From Actinomycetes bacterium (lineage in GTDB: Bacteria > Auribacterota > JAJCYG01): 53,259 nt of DNA. A program made the translations under genes and the position numbers. Of this stretch, positions 27,534 through 37,252 are shown piece after piece (the stretch's first letter is position 1; the number at the start of each line of letters is the position of its first letter). The notes under the pieces are model-generated. The model was not told the origin of the DNA. It saw only the letters and a program-made list of their open reading frames with translations, and searched no databases. The stretch lies in contig JAJCYG010000100.1 in NCBI GenBank assembly GCA_029263055.1, positions 1 through 53,259 on the forward strand, read 5' to 3'.

Positions 27534-28751
27534 ATGAGTGTTGAATCAAAAGTCTACTCGGTAACAGAACTAACTCGCCAAGTTAAATTTTTATTAGAAG
27601 AAAATTTTCATTCCATTTGGCTTGAAGGAGAAGTGTCTAATTTACGAATCCCTTCTTCAGGGCATATGTACTTCACGTTAAAAGATGCCAATAGCCAAAT
27701 CTCAGCAGTTCTCTTTAAAGGCAATAGCCGGGACATGAAGTTTAAGCTTAAAGATGGTCTTGCAGTGACGGTGCAAGGAGAAATCAGTCTTTATGAAAGA
27801 AGTGGTCAATATCAGATTGTGATTCGAAAAATGGAGCCTAAAGGTTTAGGCGCCTTGCAGCTTGCTTTTATACAACTTAAAGAAAAATTAGAAGGCGAAG
27901 GTTTTTTTGATTCTCAAAAGAAAAAACAAATTCCTCTTTTACCTGGAAAAATAGGCATTGTGACCTCTCCGAGTGGAGCCGCTATTCGTGACATGCTCAA
28001 TGTGATTGATCGACGTTTTTCAAACCTCCATATTTTAATCAATCCTGTTCGAGTTCAAGGAGAAGGTTCTGGAAACGAGATTGCTCAAGCCATCGAAGAA
28101 TTCAATCAAATGCCAGACATAGAGGTTCTGATTATTGGCCGAGGTGGAGGAAGTATGGAAGATCTTTGGGCCTTTAACGAAGAAGTGGTTGCCAGAGCAA
28201 TTTATTCTTCAGAAATCCCTATTATTTCTGCCGTAGGCCATGAAATAGACTGGACTATTTCTGATTTTGTCGCTGATTTAAGGGTGCCGACACCTTCAGC
28301 AGCAGCTGAACTTGTCGTCAAACAAAAATCTGAGTTTGTGGATAAAATAGCTCTGTATCAAGAGAGATTAAAAGGTTCTTTAGGTTATCTACTTGAAACA
28401 CTTTCTCATAGATTAAAATATGCGATAGAGAGTTATGTTTTTAAAGAACCATTAAATCGTGTCACACAATATATTCAACGTATTGATGAATTAGAGAATC
28501 GACTTAAAAAAGATTTATCTCATACAGTAGAAATTCAACAGAGACATCTTCAAGGGGTTTTTGCCAAATTAGAAGTGCTTAACCCTTTGAGTATTTTAAA
28601 ACGAGGCTACAGCATTACTAAAAAAGTCGATAAAACAGAGATTCTCTGTCGAGCAGATCAAGTTCAAGTTGGAGAATTACTAGAAACAAAACTTTTAGAA
28701 GGAACCCTTATTTCAAAAGTAGAAAAAATAAAAGGAGTAGACAATGGCTGA
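27534..28751 (+). CDS. xseA: exodeoxyribonuclease VII large subunit
   Basis: 405 aa from ATG 27534. An in-frame TTG at 27516 inside ymdB would add 6 residues, but the family starts near 'SVTELTRQVKFLLEENF'. N-terminal OB fold ('LEGEVSNLRIPSSGHMYFTLKD'), catalytic core with 'GIVTSPSGAAIRDMLNVI', 'IGRGGGSMEDLWAFNEE', 'SAVGHEIDWTISDFVADLR' and 'TPSAAAE', then a coiled-coil stalk. With XseB it degrades single-stranded DNA to oligonucleotides. It overlaps xseB by 8 nt. Confidence 0.96.
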   Translation: MSVESKVYSVTELTRQVKFLLEENFHSIWLEGEVSNLRIPSSGHMYFTLKDANSQISAVLFKGNSRDMKFKLKDGLAVTVQGEISLYERSGQYQIVIRKMEPKGLGALQLAFIQLKEKLEGEGFFDSQKKKQIPLLPGKIGIVTSPSGAAIRDMLNVIDRRFSNLHILINPVRVQGEGSGNEIAQAIEEFNQMPDIEVLIIGRGGGSMEDLWAFNEEVVARAIYSSEIPIISAVGHEIDWTISDFVADLRVPTPSAAAELVVKQKSEFVDKIALYQERLKGSLGYLLETLSHRLKYAIESYVFKEPLNRVTQYIQRIDELENRLKKDLSHTVEIQQRHLQGVFAKLEVLNPLSILKRGYSITKKVDKTEILCRADQVQVGELLETKLLEGTLISKVEKIKGVDNG

Positions 28752-29061
28752 GTTGAAGTTTGAACAAGCTCTTTCAAAATTAGAAGGTATTGTTGAAGAA
28801 ATGGAATCAGGAGAACTCTCTTTAGAAGATTCTCTTAAACGATATGAAGAGGGGATGAAGCTCTCTCGTTTATGTAGCGTCAAACTTAAAGAAGCTGAAA
28901 AGAAAATTGAAATACTCATCAAAGACAGCGAAGGCAACCTTAACGCAGAACCATTTGACGAAGAAAAAATAGAAGAGGAAGCACCCCCTTCTAAAAGCAA
29001 ACCTAAAAAGAAGGTTGAACAACCCAAAGAAGATGATGACGATGAGGATTTACTCTTTTGA
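28744..29061 (+). CDS. xseB: exodeoxyribonuclease VII small subunit with long acidic tail
   Basis: 105 aa. Residues 1-60 match XseB ('FEQALSKLEGIVEEMESGELSLEDSLKRYEEG'), which is normally only about 60-80 residues. The last 35-40 residues are a low-complexity charged tail (KSKPKKKVEQPKEDDDDEDLLF). AAAGGAG precedes ATG 28744, which lies inside xseA. The stop overlaps the TTG start of tlyA. Confidence 0.93.
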   Translation: MAELKFEQALSKLEGIVEEMESGELSLEDSLKRYEEGMKLSRLCSVKLKEAEKKIEILIKDSEGNLNAEPFDEEKIEEEAPPSKSKPKKKVEQPKEDDDDEDLLF

Positions 29062-29798
29062 CCAAATCTTCAAAAAAAAGATTAGATCAATTTCTTACAG
29101 AAGAAGGTTATTTCCCTAGTCGTGAAAAAGCAGCCACATCGATTTTAGCTGGCTGGGTATTTGTGAACGAAGAAAGAGCAATCAAAGCCAGTCAAAAAGT
29201 CTCACCTGATGCTGTGATTCGAATCAAGCAAAAACCCCCTTTTGTCAGTCGTGGAGGGGAGAAATTGGCTCATGCTTTTAAACACTTTCCTATTTCATGC
29301 CAAGACCTCATTACAGCTGACTTAGGTGCCTCTACCGGTGGTTTTACAGACTGCCTACTCCAAAACGGAGCTCAAAAAGTTTATGCTGTTGATGTTGGCT
29401 ATGGACAAATAGATTATAAGCTTAGGGAAGACCCTCGAGTCATCCTCATGGAAAAAACAAATGCACGTTATTTGACACAAAAAAATTTTAAAGAAGAGAT
29501 TGAGTTTCTTACAGGAGACTTATCTTTTATCTCATTAAAAAAGATTTTACCTGCCATTGCTTTAATCTTAAAAAGTGAGGGGACAGCAGTCTTACTCATT
29601 AAACCCCAATTTGAAGCTAAAAAAGAAGAAGTCGCAAGAGGGGGCGTTATCCGTGATGACGAGATTAAAGAACGGGTTATAGAAGAAGTGGAAGCTGAAT
29701 CGATTCGTCTAGGCTTTACCTCAAAAAAAGTCATTGCCTCTCCTTTAAGAGGACCTGCGGGCAATGAAGAATTTTTGATTTGGCTTGTTAAGAATTAG
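29058..29798 (+). CDS. tlyA: TlyA-family rRNA (cytidine-2'-O)-methyltransferase
   Basis: TTG start at 29058 overlapping the xseB stop. 246 aa. S4 RNA-binding domain (about 5-65: 'KRLDQFLTEEGYFPSREKA'), then an FtsJ-like SAM methyltransferase domain with 'ADLGASTGGFTDCLL' and 'YAVDVGYGQIDYKLR'. TlyA methylates 16S/23S rRNA and makes some bacteria capreomycin-sensitive. Its stop codon overlaps the stop of the convergent TPR gene. Confidence 0.93.
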   Translation: MTKSSKKRLDQFLTEEGYFPSREKAATSILAGWVFVNEERAIKASQKVSPDAVIRIKQKPPFVSRGGEKLAHAFKHFPISCQDLITADLGASTGGFTDCLLQNGAQKVYAVDVGYGQIDYKLREDPRVILMEKTNARYLTQKNFKEEIEFLTGDLSFISLKKILPAIALILKSEGTAVLLIKPQFEAKKEEVARGGVIRDDEIKERVIEEVEAESIRLGFTSKKVIASPLRGPAGNEEFLIWLVKN

Positions 29799-32700
29799 AG
29801 CGTGGCTAAAATATCCTTACACGCCTGAGAATGCTCTCCCTTAGGATCCAACTTTAAAGCCTGCTCAAACGCCTCTTTAGCCTTTTCTTTATCCTTCAGA
29901 GCCACATAGGTCTTTCCTAAATGGTAATGGACTTCAGGAAAGCGAGGGATTACTTGACGAGCTCGTTCTAAATAAACTAACGCTTGTGCGTATTGACCTT
30001 TTTGATAATAGAGCCATCCAAGAGTGTCGGAGATAGGACCATTTGCAGGGGATATTTTTTGTGCTTTCTCAGCAAATGTTAGAGCTCGATCTAAATCAGC
30101 AATTTCTTCACTGGCTGAATAAAGATAAGCTAGATTGTTTAACACAATGACATTATTTTCATTTAGCTCAAGTGCCTTTTCATAAAGCTTTAAAGCTTTT
30201 TCAATATTGTCTGTGTTGCTATAGATCATACCTAACAAAGTGAGTGCTTCTTGATTATCAGGCATTACTTTTAAAACTGTTTCCAAATAATCCGAGGCAG
30301 CTGTTTGATCTTTTTCACCTAATCTGTATCTAGCTAATTGCATTAAAGCAAAAATATCATTGGGATAATATTTAACGATCTTTTCTAAGTTTTCGACTCC
30401 TTTATCAGTCCAGCGGCTTTTTTCTGCTAAAAAGTAAGCGATGCGATAGAAGAAGAGGTTCTTTGGAAAACGTTCTATCCAAGGCTCTAGTTTTTTATAA
30501 CCCTTTTTATTCCAAGTATTTAAAATATCTAGATAAATAAGGTTGAGCTGAAAGAGTTCAGCTGCAGCTGCTGAAGATTCATTTGTTGAAACAATCGCTT
30601 CAAGCATATTTGAGTAAGCTAAACTTCCCTCTGAATCACGAACCATTTCAGTTAATGCTTTACTGAATTCATCTTTAGAAACAGAAACTTTCATTAAGTT
30701 GAGATAGGCTAAAAAGTAGAGAAGCTTGTCATCTGTTTTTTCAGAGCCCATTAAAAAATATTTTTTTGCTTGATCTAAATCACCCATTGCTTCAAACACA
30801 AGTCCCATCACAAAAAGATTGGGGCCTGAAACAAATGCTGTAGCATCAATTTTTTGAAGAAGACGCGACGATTTTTTATATTCACCTTTTTTAAGGTAAA
30901 ACAATATCTCAGGCATCGTTGTATTTAAACGAGGAATATTTTGTTTAATAGAATTGATCAGACGGACCAAATCATCATCTCTATCCGATGCAAGCAAAGC
31001 ACGTAAATAAAGTGAGTTACCAACAAGGTGTCGTGGGTTTTTACTCACAAATGTACGCAATGAATCCGCACTTTTATCGTATTCATGTTGATTAAAATAA
31101 AGTTGGCCTAACCGAAGAGAGGCATTAATTTCTTTAGCATCTATCTCAGACAATTGACTCATCAACTCAATTGCTTTTTGATATCTTTTTTGTTGTCCAT
31201 AAAGATCAGCCAAAAGATAGTAGGTGGTACTCTTATTAGGAGCTTTTTTCAATGTATCGAGTGCAATCTGCTCCATCTCTAAGTATTGTTTGTTATCAAG
31301 TAGAAGCTTCATAAGAGGGATGCGAATTCGAATAGAGTCTTGATTGAGTTGCATGGCTGCAATTAATGCTTGAGTTGCAGAAGATGTTTCCTCTCTTTTT
31401 ATAAAATAAAGTCCGAGTTGGTACTGAACAAAAGAACTCTTGGGATACTCACTGCTGAGCTCTTCAAGAATTGCTTTTGCCTGATCCCATTTTTCGCTCG
31501 AAGTATAAGCGTTTGCTAAGATTATTTTCATAAGAGGAGAATTTGCTATTTCAGGAGGAAGAGAATCATAGGCCTCTTCAAATTGAACACCCCATTGAAA
31601 AAAGGAAAAGAGGAGAAAAAGGTGTGCTTTATCTAAAACAGCCACTTTTTCATTAGTAGAGGTCACCTTTTTACTAAAAGACTTATACCAATCTCTAATG
31701 TCTTTAAACTCACCTAATTCATTCTCAAACGTTCCCAAGGCTTTCTTTTCACTTCCTAATAAAAGATAGCTATCAGCATAAGAGAGTAAGAACATAAGGT
31801 TAAAAGGAAGTTTCTCTTGAAGACGTCTAAAGGTTATAGCAGCATCTTCAGCTTCATTAGATAAGAGTAGGGCAATTCCTTTCGCAAATTGAGTTTTAAC
31901 ACTTCGCTGTTTTTGAACAGGTAAAGATCGAACCGTTCTCAAAGCTTCGCTCACTTTGCCTTGAGCAAGTTGCAATAGAACAAGTTCATTTTCAAGATTA
32001 AGACCAGGACGAGCAGCAATTAAAGTACGTATAATCTCTTCAGGTCTTTCAACATTTCCGTTTTGTCGATACAGATTTGCCAATAACAGATTACCTAATA
32101 AGTGTTGTGGTTTTCGTTCCACAACTTCTTCAAACTTTTCAATTGCTTCGTCTAATTTCTTTTGTTGTGTGTAAAGCCGTCCGAGTTCATAGTACAAGCG
32201 ATACTCCTCGGGAAAGCGTTCTAGCAGAGCAAGAAAAAATTCTTCTGCTTTATCAAACTGTCCTTGACGCCAATAGACAGAGCCGATCCGAATTAAAACA
32301 TCTATGTTCTCAGGCTGTTTGTCTAGAATAGCTTGATATTGCTCTTCAGAAGCTTGCCATAACTTTTGAGCCGCATACAATTCACCTAATTGAAATCGGG
32401 CAGGGAGATACCCAGGGTCATTCTCAATAATTTTTCTAAAAACAGCTTGAGAACGATCATTTAATTTTAAAAATTTTAAAGCTAAACCAGAAACAAGAAG
32501 CATACGATTATCATCAGGTGCCATCTTTAATGCTTTTTGTGCTTCTAAATAAGCAGATTGAAAATTTCCATTTGAAAGATAAAGCTCTGCTAAAAAAGCA
32601 TGACTTTGTTTCATTTCAGGAGTGAGCTCTATGATTTGTTTGTAAATCTCTATCGCTTCAGGATACTTTTTTTGAGTAAGAAGACTGGCGGCATAGATTT

Positions 32701-33823
32701 TAAGCGCATCCACATTATTCGGTTCTTTTTCAAAAATTTCCTCACTAATCTTTTCAACTTCTTCATACCAGCCATCTCTAAAATAAATATTTGCTAAAGA
32801 GACTTGAGCAGGTATAAATCCAGGAACCATTTGAAGCAAACGCCGATAGGCTGTTTTAGCTTGTTCCCATTGCCCCATAAGCTGATATGCCGCTCCTAAT
32901 TTAAGCTGAACATCAGGCCAGTTAGGAAAGTTGCGAGAAAGTGTTTGAAAAATAACTAACGATTCAGGCCCTTTATCCTGTTTTAATAATAAAGAACCTT
33001 TTAAAAGAAGAGACTGTAAATGAGAAGGGGTTTTCTTCAAAGAGCGCTCTAAGTATGCAATTGATTTTTCGTCCTCTTCATTAATAAAGTAGTATCGAGC
33101 AATCCGAGAAAGAATTTCTGAATTTTCTTTATCTTTTTCTTCAAGAGCGGTTAAAAAAGTAAAAACCTCTTCAAAACGATTTGTTCGCATTAATAAATCA
33201 GCGTGCATCAAACTAACATCTATATGAGCATCCTCTTTAAGGCGATCCATATAACTCTGAGTAAAAAGCAGCGCCTCATCGACTTGTTCTTGTGCAATTA
33301 AAACCCGAATATAATCAAGTATGTAAACGGATTTATCAGGCTGGCTTTCTATTGCGCGTTTAAACCAAACCAGAGCTTCTTCCATTTCTCCTTTAGCCGC
33401 ATAGATTTTTCCAATCAAATTAAAGTTAAATGGATCGGTAGTCTCTTTTTCACGCACTAAATCAGTGTATTTAATAGCCTCTTCATAATTACCTTTTAAG
33501 TAATAAACCTCAGCCATGGATCGCATGAGCTGAATATTTTCGCTATCAATAACAAACCCTTTTTTGTATGTCTCTAAAGCATCATTATAGTTGCCTAAAG
33601 CTTGATAACAGAAACCCTTGCGAATGTAGGCATCTAAGAAAAAGGGAGTTTTTTGGAGGACAGCATCATACGCTTCAATCGCTTTAGGATATTGCTTGAT
33701 GTTTTCGTAGATTTTGGCTTTTTCAAAAGTCTTTTCTGAGGATTCTTCAACTTCTTTTTTTCCCTTACAGCTTGGAAGGGTAAGCAACAGTGGAATAAGA
33801 TAAAATAAGATGACTTTTTTCAT
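29795..33823 (-). CDS. giant TPR-repeat lipoprotein
   Basis: 1342 aa from the ATG at 33823, chosen because AGGGAG (33836-33831 on this strand) is 7 nt upstream and a lipobox LPSC (about residue 16-19: 'LLLTLPSCKGKK') follows at once. The frame continues 29 codons further upstream without a signal. The rest is about 35-38 consecutive tetratricopeptide units ('A...Y..ALE.NP..' pattern), from 'AKIYENIKQYPKAIEAYDAVL' to the C-terminus. It is probably anchored to a membrane as a scaffold. Architecture resembles PrsT, the TPR lipoprotein of PEP-CTERM/exosortase systems, and a PEP-CTERM protein exists at 50388, but the functional link is inference. The only minus-strand gene in the window. Confidence 0.9.
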   Translation of the reverse strand: MKKVILFYLIPLLLTLPSCKGKKEVEESSEKTFEKAKIYENIKQYPKAIEAYDAVLQKTPFFLDAYIRKGFCYQALGNYNDALETYKKGFVIDSENIQLMRSMAEVYYLKGNYEEAIKYTDLVREKETTDPFNFNLIGKIYAAKGEMEEALVWFKRAIESQPDKSVYILDYIRVLIAQEQVDEALLFTQSYMDRLKEDAHIDVSLMHADLLMRTNRFEEVFTFLTALEEKDKENSEILSRIARYYFINEEDEKSIAYLERSLKKTPSHLQSLLLKGSLLLKQDKGPESLVIFQTLSRNFPNWPDVQLKLGAAYQLMGQWEQAKTAYRRLLQMVPGFIPAQVSLANIYFRDGWYEEVEKISEEIFEKEPNNVDALKIYAASLLTQKKYPEAIEIYKQIIELTPEMKQSHAFLAELYLSNGNFQSAYLEAQKALKMAPDDNRMLLVSGLALKFLKLNDRSQAVFRKIIENDPGYLPARFQLGELYAAQKLWQASEEQYQAILDKQPENIDVLIRIGSVYWRQGQFDKAEEFFLALLERFPEEYRLYYELGRLYTQQKKLDEAIEKFEEVVERKPQHLLGNLLLANLYRQNGNVERPEEIIRTLIAARPGLNLENELVLLQLAQGKVSEALRTVRSLPVQKQRSVKTQFAKGIALLLSNEAEDAAITFRRLQEKLPFNLMFLLSYADSYLLLGSEKKALGTFENELGEFKDIRDWYKSFSKKVTSTNEKVAVLDKAHLFLLFSFFQWGVQFEEAYDSLPPEIANSPLMKIILANAYTSSEKWDQAKAILEELSSEYPKSSFVQYQLGLYFIKREETSSATQALIAAMQLNQDSIRIRIPLMKLLLDNKQYLEMEQIALDTLKKAPNKSTTYYLLADLYGQQKRYQKAIELMSQLSEIDAKEINASLRLGQLYFNQHEYDKSADSLRTFVSKNPRHLVGNSLYLRALLASDRDDDLVRLINSIKQNIPRLNTTMPEILFYLKKGEYKKSSRLLQKIDATAFVSGPNLFVMGLVFEAMGDLDQAKKYFLMGSEKTDDKLLYFLAYLNLMKVSVSKDEFSKALTEMVRDSEGSLAYSNMLEAIVSTNESSAAAAELFQLNLIYLDILNTWNKKGYKKLEPWIERFPKNLFFYRIAYFLAEKSRWTDKGVENLEKIVKYYPNDIFALMQLARYRLGEKDQTAASDYLETVLKVMPDNQEALTLLGMIYSNTDNIEKALKLYEKALELNENNVIVLNNLAYLYSASEEIADLDRALTFAEKAQKISPANGPISDTLGWLYYQKGQYAQALVYLERARQVIPRFPEVHYHLGKTYVALKDKEKAKEAFEQALKLDPKGEHSQACKDILATL

Positions 33824-33867
33824 TATGGTTCTCCCTAAAAGACTCTTATGCAGTCTACATTTTCTTA

Positions 33868-33896
33868 AAGACAAGGCCAAGCAAATAGTGTATAAA
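33868..33896 (+). promoter_or_regulatory. candidate purC promoter with very short leader
   Basis: AAGACA at 33868-33873 (4 of 6 match to TTGACA), 17-nt spacer, TATAAA at 33891-33896. ATG 33904 is 7 nt after the -10 and has no Shine-Dalgarno, so the transcript would be leaderless or nearly so. It lies in the 80-nt divergent gap shared with the TPR lipoprotein. Confidence 0.45.
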
Positions 33897-33903
33897 AAGA
33901 ACC

Positions 33904-34818
33904 ATGACAACTAATGCATCGAACCCAATTGTGGTCCAAGAACTTAATTTAAACGAACTCCCTTTATTTAAAAAAGGAAAGGTCAGAGAAGTTTATGATC
34001 TAGGCGAGTCACTTTTACTTGTCACTTCAGATCGTATTTCTGCCTATGATGTGGTTTTACCCGACGGTATTCCGTGGAAAGGAAGGGTTTTAACAGCCAT
34101 TTCTTGTTTTTGGTTTGAAAAAATCAAAGACCTTGTTCCTCATCATGTTCTTTCATCTAAAATTGAAGACCTCCCTGAAGAGGTTAAAAAGTATTCACAA
34201 CAACTAGAAGGCCGCTTTTTGATTGTCAAGAAGACAAAGCCTTTGCCTGTTGAATGTATTGTTCGAGGCTATTTAGTTGGAAGTGGCTGGAAGGAATACC
34301 AAAAAACAGGCTCTGTTTGCGGTATTCCTTTACCAGAAGGCTTAAAAGAAGCGTCTAAATTGCCAGAACCTATTTTTACTCCATCAACCAAAGCAGATGA
34401 AGGTCATGACGAAAATATTAATGAAGAAGAGATGTTTAAGCTTATTGGACGTGATCTAGGGGAAAAGGTAAAAGAATTAAGCCTTAACATTTATAAAAAG
34501 GCGGCTGATTTTGCGATAGAAAAAGGAATCATTATTGCCGATACCAAGTTTGAATTTGGAATGGATAAAGAGGATACCCTTACACTAATAGATGAAGCAC
34601 TCACTCCTGACTCCTCTCGTTTTTGGCCAATTGATTCTTATAAAGAGGGAATGTCCCCACCAAGCTATGACAAACAGTTTGTGAGAGACTACCTTCAAAC
34701 CTTGGACTGGGACAAAGAACCTCCTGGACCCAATCTCCCTGAAGAAATCATTCAAAATACCCAACAAAAATATTTAGAAGCCTATCGGTTACTCGCTGGT
34801 ACCTCTCTAGAAAAATAG
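33904..34818 (+). CDS. purC: phosphoribosylaminoimidazole-succinocarboxamide synthase
   Basis: 304 aa, the longer (yeast-like) type of SAICAR synthetase. Motifs: 'GKVREVYDL', 'TSDRISAYDVVLPDGIPWKG', 'PVECIVRGYLVGSGWKEY', 'IIADTKFEFG', 'EALTPDSSRFWP'. Catalyses ATP-dependent ligation of aspartate to CAIR in purine synthesis. No other pur gene is nearby. Divergent from the TPR gene and followed by an SDR gene after 21 nt. Confidence 0.97.
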   Translation: MTTNASNPIVVQELNLNELPLFKKGKVREVYDLGESLLLVTSDRISAYDVVLPDGIPWKGRVLTAISCFWFEKIKDLVPHHVLSSKIEDLPEEVKKYSQQLEGRFLIVKKTKPLPVECIVRGYLVGSGWKEYQKTGSVCGIPLPEGLKEASKLPEPIFTPSTKADEGHDENINEEEMFKLIGRDLGEKVKELSLNIYKKAADFAIEKGIIIADTKFEFGMDKEDTLTLIDEALTPDSSRFWPIDSYKEGMSPPSYDKQFVRDYLQTLDWDKEPPGPNLPEEIIQNTQQKYLEAYRLLAGTSLEK

Positions 34819-34839
34819 AGATCCATCAAGGAGTTTAAA

Positions 34840-35838
34840 ATGAAAGCACTTGTAACAGGCGCGTCAGGCTTTGTCGGCGGCCATCTTGTTGAACGTTTAA
34901 AAAAAGAGGGCGTTGACGTCACTGCTTTTGTCCGCAAATCAAGCGATGCCACTCTATTAAAAGAGTGGGGAGTCTCCTTAGCCTATGGTGATTTAGAAGA
35001 CAAGCAAAGTATTGAAGAAGCAGTTCAAGGAAAAACGCATGTATTTCATTGTGGTGCGGTAGTCAGTGATTGGGCTGATCCAGAACTGATTCGAAAAATC
35101 AATATTGATGGGACTCAAGCTCTTTTAGACATTTCTCTTAAACATAAAATAGAAAAATTTATTCATGTGAGCAGCCTTGCTGTTTTAGGTATGCACGACC
35201 ATCATCAAACTAATGAACACGCTCCATATGAAAAAACTGGGGACGCCTATTGCGACACAAAAATTGAAGCAGAAAAAATTGTTCAAAAAGCCTGTAAAAA
35301 ACAAGGGCTTCCAACTGTTATTGTTCGACCTGGATTCATTTATGGACCACGTGACCGTCAATTTTTACCACGTGTTTTCAAATTTTTAAAAGCAGGGGAA
35401 TTCATGTACATTGGTGACGGTCAAAAAATCCTCAATTTGACTAACATCAACAACCTTATCGAAGCCATTATTTTAGCAGCAAACACTCCTTCAGCAATGG
35501 GGCAAATATATAATGTTACCGATGGAGGAGACGTCACCCGAAAAAAACTAATTGAAACAATTTGTGACGTGGCAGATTTACCTAAGCCAACAAAATCCCT
35601 TCCTTTGCCACTAGCAAAAGTCTTGTGCGCACTCTGTGAAGCATACGCAAAAATCACAAAATCAAAAGAGACTCCATTGCTTAATCGAGCAAGGATGAAA
35701 TTTTTAGCACTCAACCTTGACTTTGACATTAGCAAAATTAAAAAAGACTTAAACTATCAGCCTAAAGTCGACTTAAGAAAAGGGATAGAAGAGACCATTC
35801 AATGGTTTCAAGAGTCTGGAAAGTGGAATGAACTTTAA
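34840..35838 (+). CDS. NAD(P)-dependent sugar epimerase/dehydratase-like SDR
   Basis: 332 aa extended short-chain dehydrogenase. Rossmann motif GASGFVGGHL near the N-terminus and catalytic YxxxK as 'YCDTK' with 'VSSLAVLG' upstream. 'RPGFIYGPRD' and 'YNVTDGGDVT' are typical of the extended family (3-beta-HSD/dihydroflavonol reductase/HpnA-like group). Substrate cannot be told from sequence: a nucleotide sugar, steroid-like or isoprenoid substrate are all possible. AAGGAG precedes the ATG. It overlaps pabB by 11 nt. Confidence 0.82.
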   Translation: MKALVTGASGFVGGHLVERLKKEGVDVTAFVRKSSDATLLKEWGVSLAYGDLEDKQSIEEAVQGKTHVFHCGAVVSDWADPELIRKINIDGTQALLDISLKHKIEKFIHVSSLAVLGMHDHHQTNEHAPYEKTGDAYCDTKIEAEKIVQKACKKQGLPTVIVRPGFIYGPRDRQFLPRVFKFLKAGEFMYIGDGQKILNLTNINNLIEAIILAANTPSAMGQIYNVTDGGDVTRKKLIETICDVADLPKPTKSLPLPLAKVLCALCEAYAKITKSKETPLLNRARMKFLALNLDFDISKIKKDLNYQPKVDLRKGIEETIQWFQESGKWNEL

Positions 35839-37249
35839 GTGGTTTGAGTTTGAAAACCGCGGGTGGTCACCTCACGAACTCTTTTTTTATCTTCAATCTA
35901 GTCCTTATTCTGTTTTATTACAAAGCGGCGGTTCTCATCCAAAAATAGCGCGCTATTCCTTTTTAGGCATAGAGCCTCAAGCCCTTTTTAAAGCCACAGA
36001 CTCTCAGTTCACTTATCATGATTTTTCAACAGATAAGGTTCATCAAGAAGAGGGGAACCCACTTGATTTTCTTCAAAAAAAGGTGGCAAAGAGGATAGAG
36101 CCTTCTGATTCATTGCCAAACATACCCTTTTTAGGTGGGGCTATTGGGTATATGAGCTACGAAGCCTTAAGATGGACAGAACCTGTCACTCTAAATAAAA
36201 AAGCACATTTAAAACTCCCCGATCTTTTTTTTCTTTTTTTTGATTGGGGGATTGCCTTTGATCACTTTGAAAACAAAATATTTCTTTTTGGTGAAAAGAG
36301 GTATGAAACAAAGTTAAAAAAACTAGTCAATCAACTTGCTCATTTAGAACCAGTCGCCTTTAAAATAGACTCAACCGATTCTGACTCTAAAGATAAAAAA
36401 TGGGAGTCCAATTTTTCTAAAGAAGATTTTTGCAAACAAATCGCACAAGCAAAAGAATACATTGCGGCTGGGGATATTTTTCAAGTTAATTTAGCTCAAC
36501 AGTTTTCTTGTGAAACAACTGCCTCGAGCCAAGAGCTTTTTACCTGTTTAAATCAAATCAATCCTTCTCCGTTTAGTGCTTTATTGCAAACTCCTGAGTT
36601 TGAATTGATTTCTTGTTCACCTGAAAGACTTGTTTCTCTTGACGGGGATAAGGCAGAAACACGACCTATTGCTGGAACACGACCTCGATTAGAAAATTTG
36701 ACTGAAGATTTAAAATTAGAAGAAGAATTGCAGAAAAATAAAAAAGAACGCGCAGAACATATCATGCTTTTAGATTTGGAAAGAAATGATTTAGGACGTG
36801 TCTCTGAGTTTGGTTCGGTTGAAGTAAATGAATTTTTAACCATTGAAAATTATTCTCATGTGCGACATTTGGTTTCAAACGTACGAGGAAAACTGAGAAA
36901 AACATGTGATGGCATAGACCTACTTAAGGCCATGTTTCCTGGAGGCACAATCACAGGAACACCTAAGGTGCGTTCCATGGAAATTATAGATGAGCTTGAA
37001 ACGGTTCGCCGGCATGCTTACACAGGCTCTCTAGGCTATTTTAGCTATACGGGAGCGCTTGATTTCAATATACTGATAAGAACTTTTATTAAGGAATCAA
37101 ATCAGCTCTATTTGCATGCAGGAGCAGGCATTGTAGCCGATTCCATACCAGAAAAAGAGTATGAAGAGACGTTGCATAAGGCTAAAGCTTTAATGAAAGC
37201 TCTTACATTGGCAGAAAACCAGTATTCAAAAGAGAAAGTACCTTCATAG
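35828..37249 (+). CDS. pabB: chorismate-utilising enzyme, aminodeoxychorismate synthase component I type
   Basis: 473 aa. N-terminal domain ('RYSFLGIEPQALFK') followed by the chorismate-binding domain: 'IAAGDIFQVNLAQQFSC', 'SCSPERLV', 'PIAGTRPR', 'DLERNDLGR', 'FPGGTITGTPKVRSMEIIDELE', 'GSLGYFSYTG'. It makes 4-amino-4-deoxychorismate for folate with a PabA glutaminase. The 'PIAGT' motif is that of anthranilate synthase TrpE; E. coli PabB has PIKGT, so TrpE function is a real alternative. A class IV aminotransferase starting 3 nt downstream supports a PabB-PabC pair. Confidence 0.83.
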   Translation: MNFKWFEFENRGWSPHELFFYLQSSPYSVLLQSGGSHPKIARYSFLGIEPQALFKATDSQFTYHDFSTDKVHQEEGNPLDFLQKKVAKRIEPSDSLPNIPFLGGAIGYMSYEALRWTEPVTLNKKAHLKLPDLFFLFFDWGIAFDHFENKIFLFGEKRYETKLKKLVNQLAHLEPVAFKIDSTDSDSKDKKWESNFSKEDFCKQIAQAKEYIAAGDIFQVNLAQQFSCETTASSQELFTCLNQINPSPFSALLQTPEFELISCSPERLVSLDGDKAETRPIAGTRPRLENLTEDLKLEEELQKNKKERAEHIMLLDLERNDLGRVSEFGSVEVNEFLTIENYSHVRHLVSNVRGKLRKTCDGIDLLKAMFPGGTITGTPKVRSMEIIDELETVRRHAYTGSLGYFSYTGALDFNILIRTFIKESNQLYLHAGAGIVADSIPEKEYEETLHKAKALMKALTLAENQYSKEKVPS

Positions 37250-37252
37250 CAT

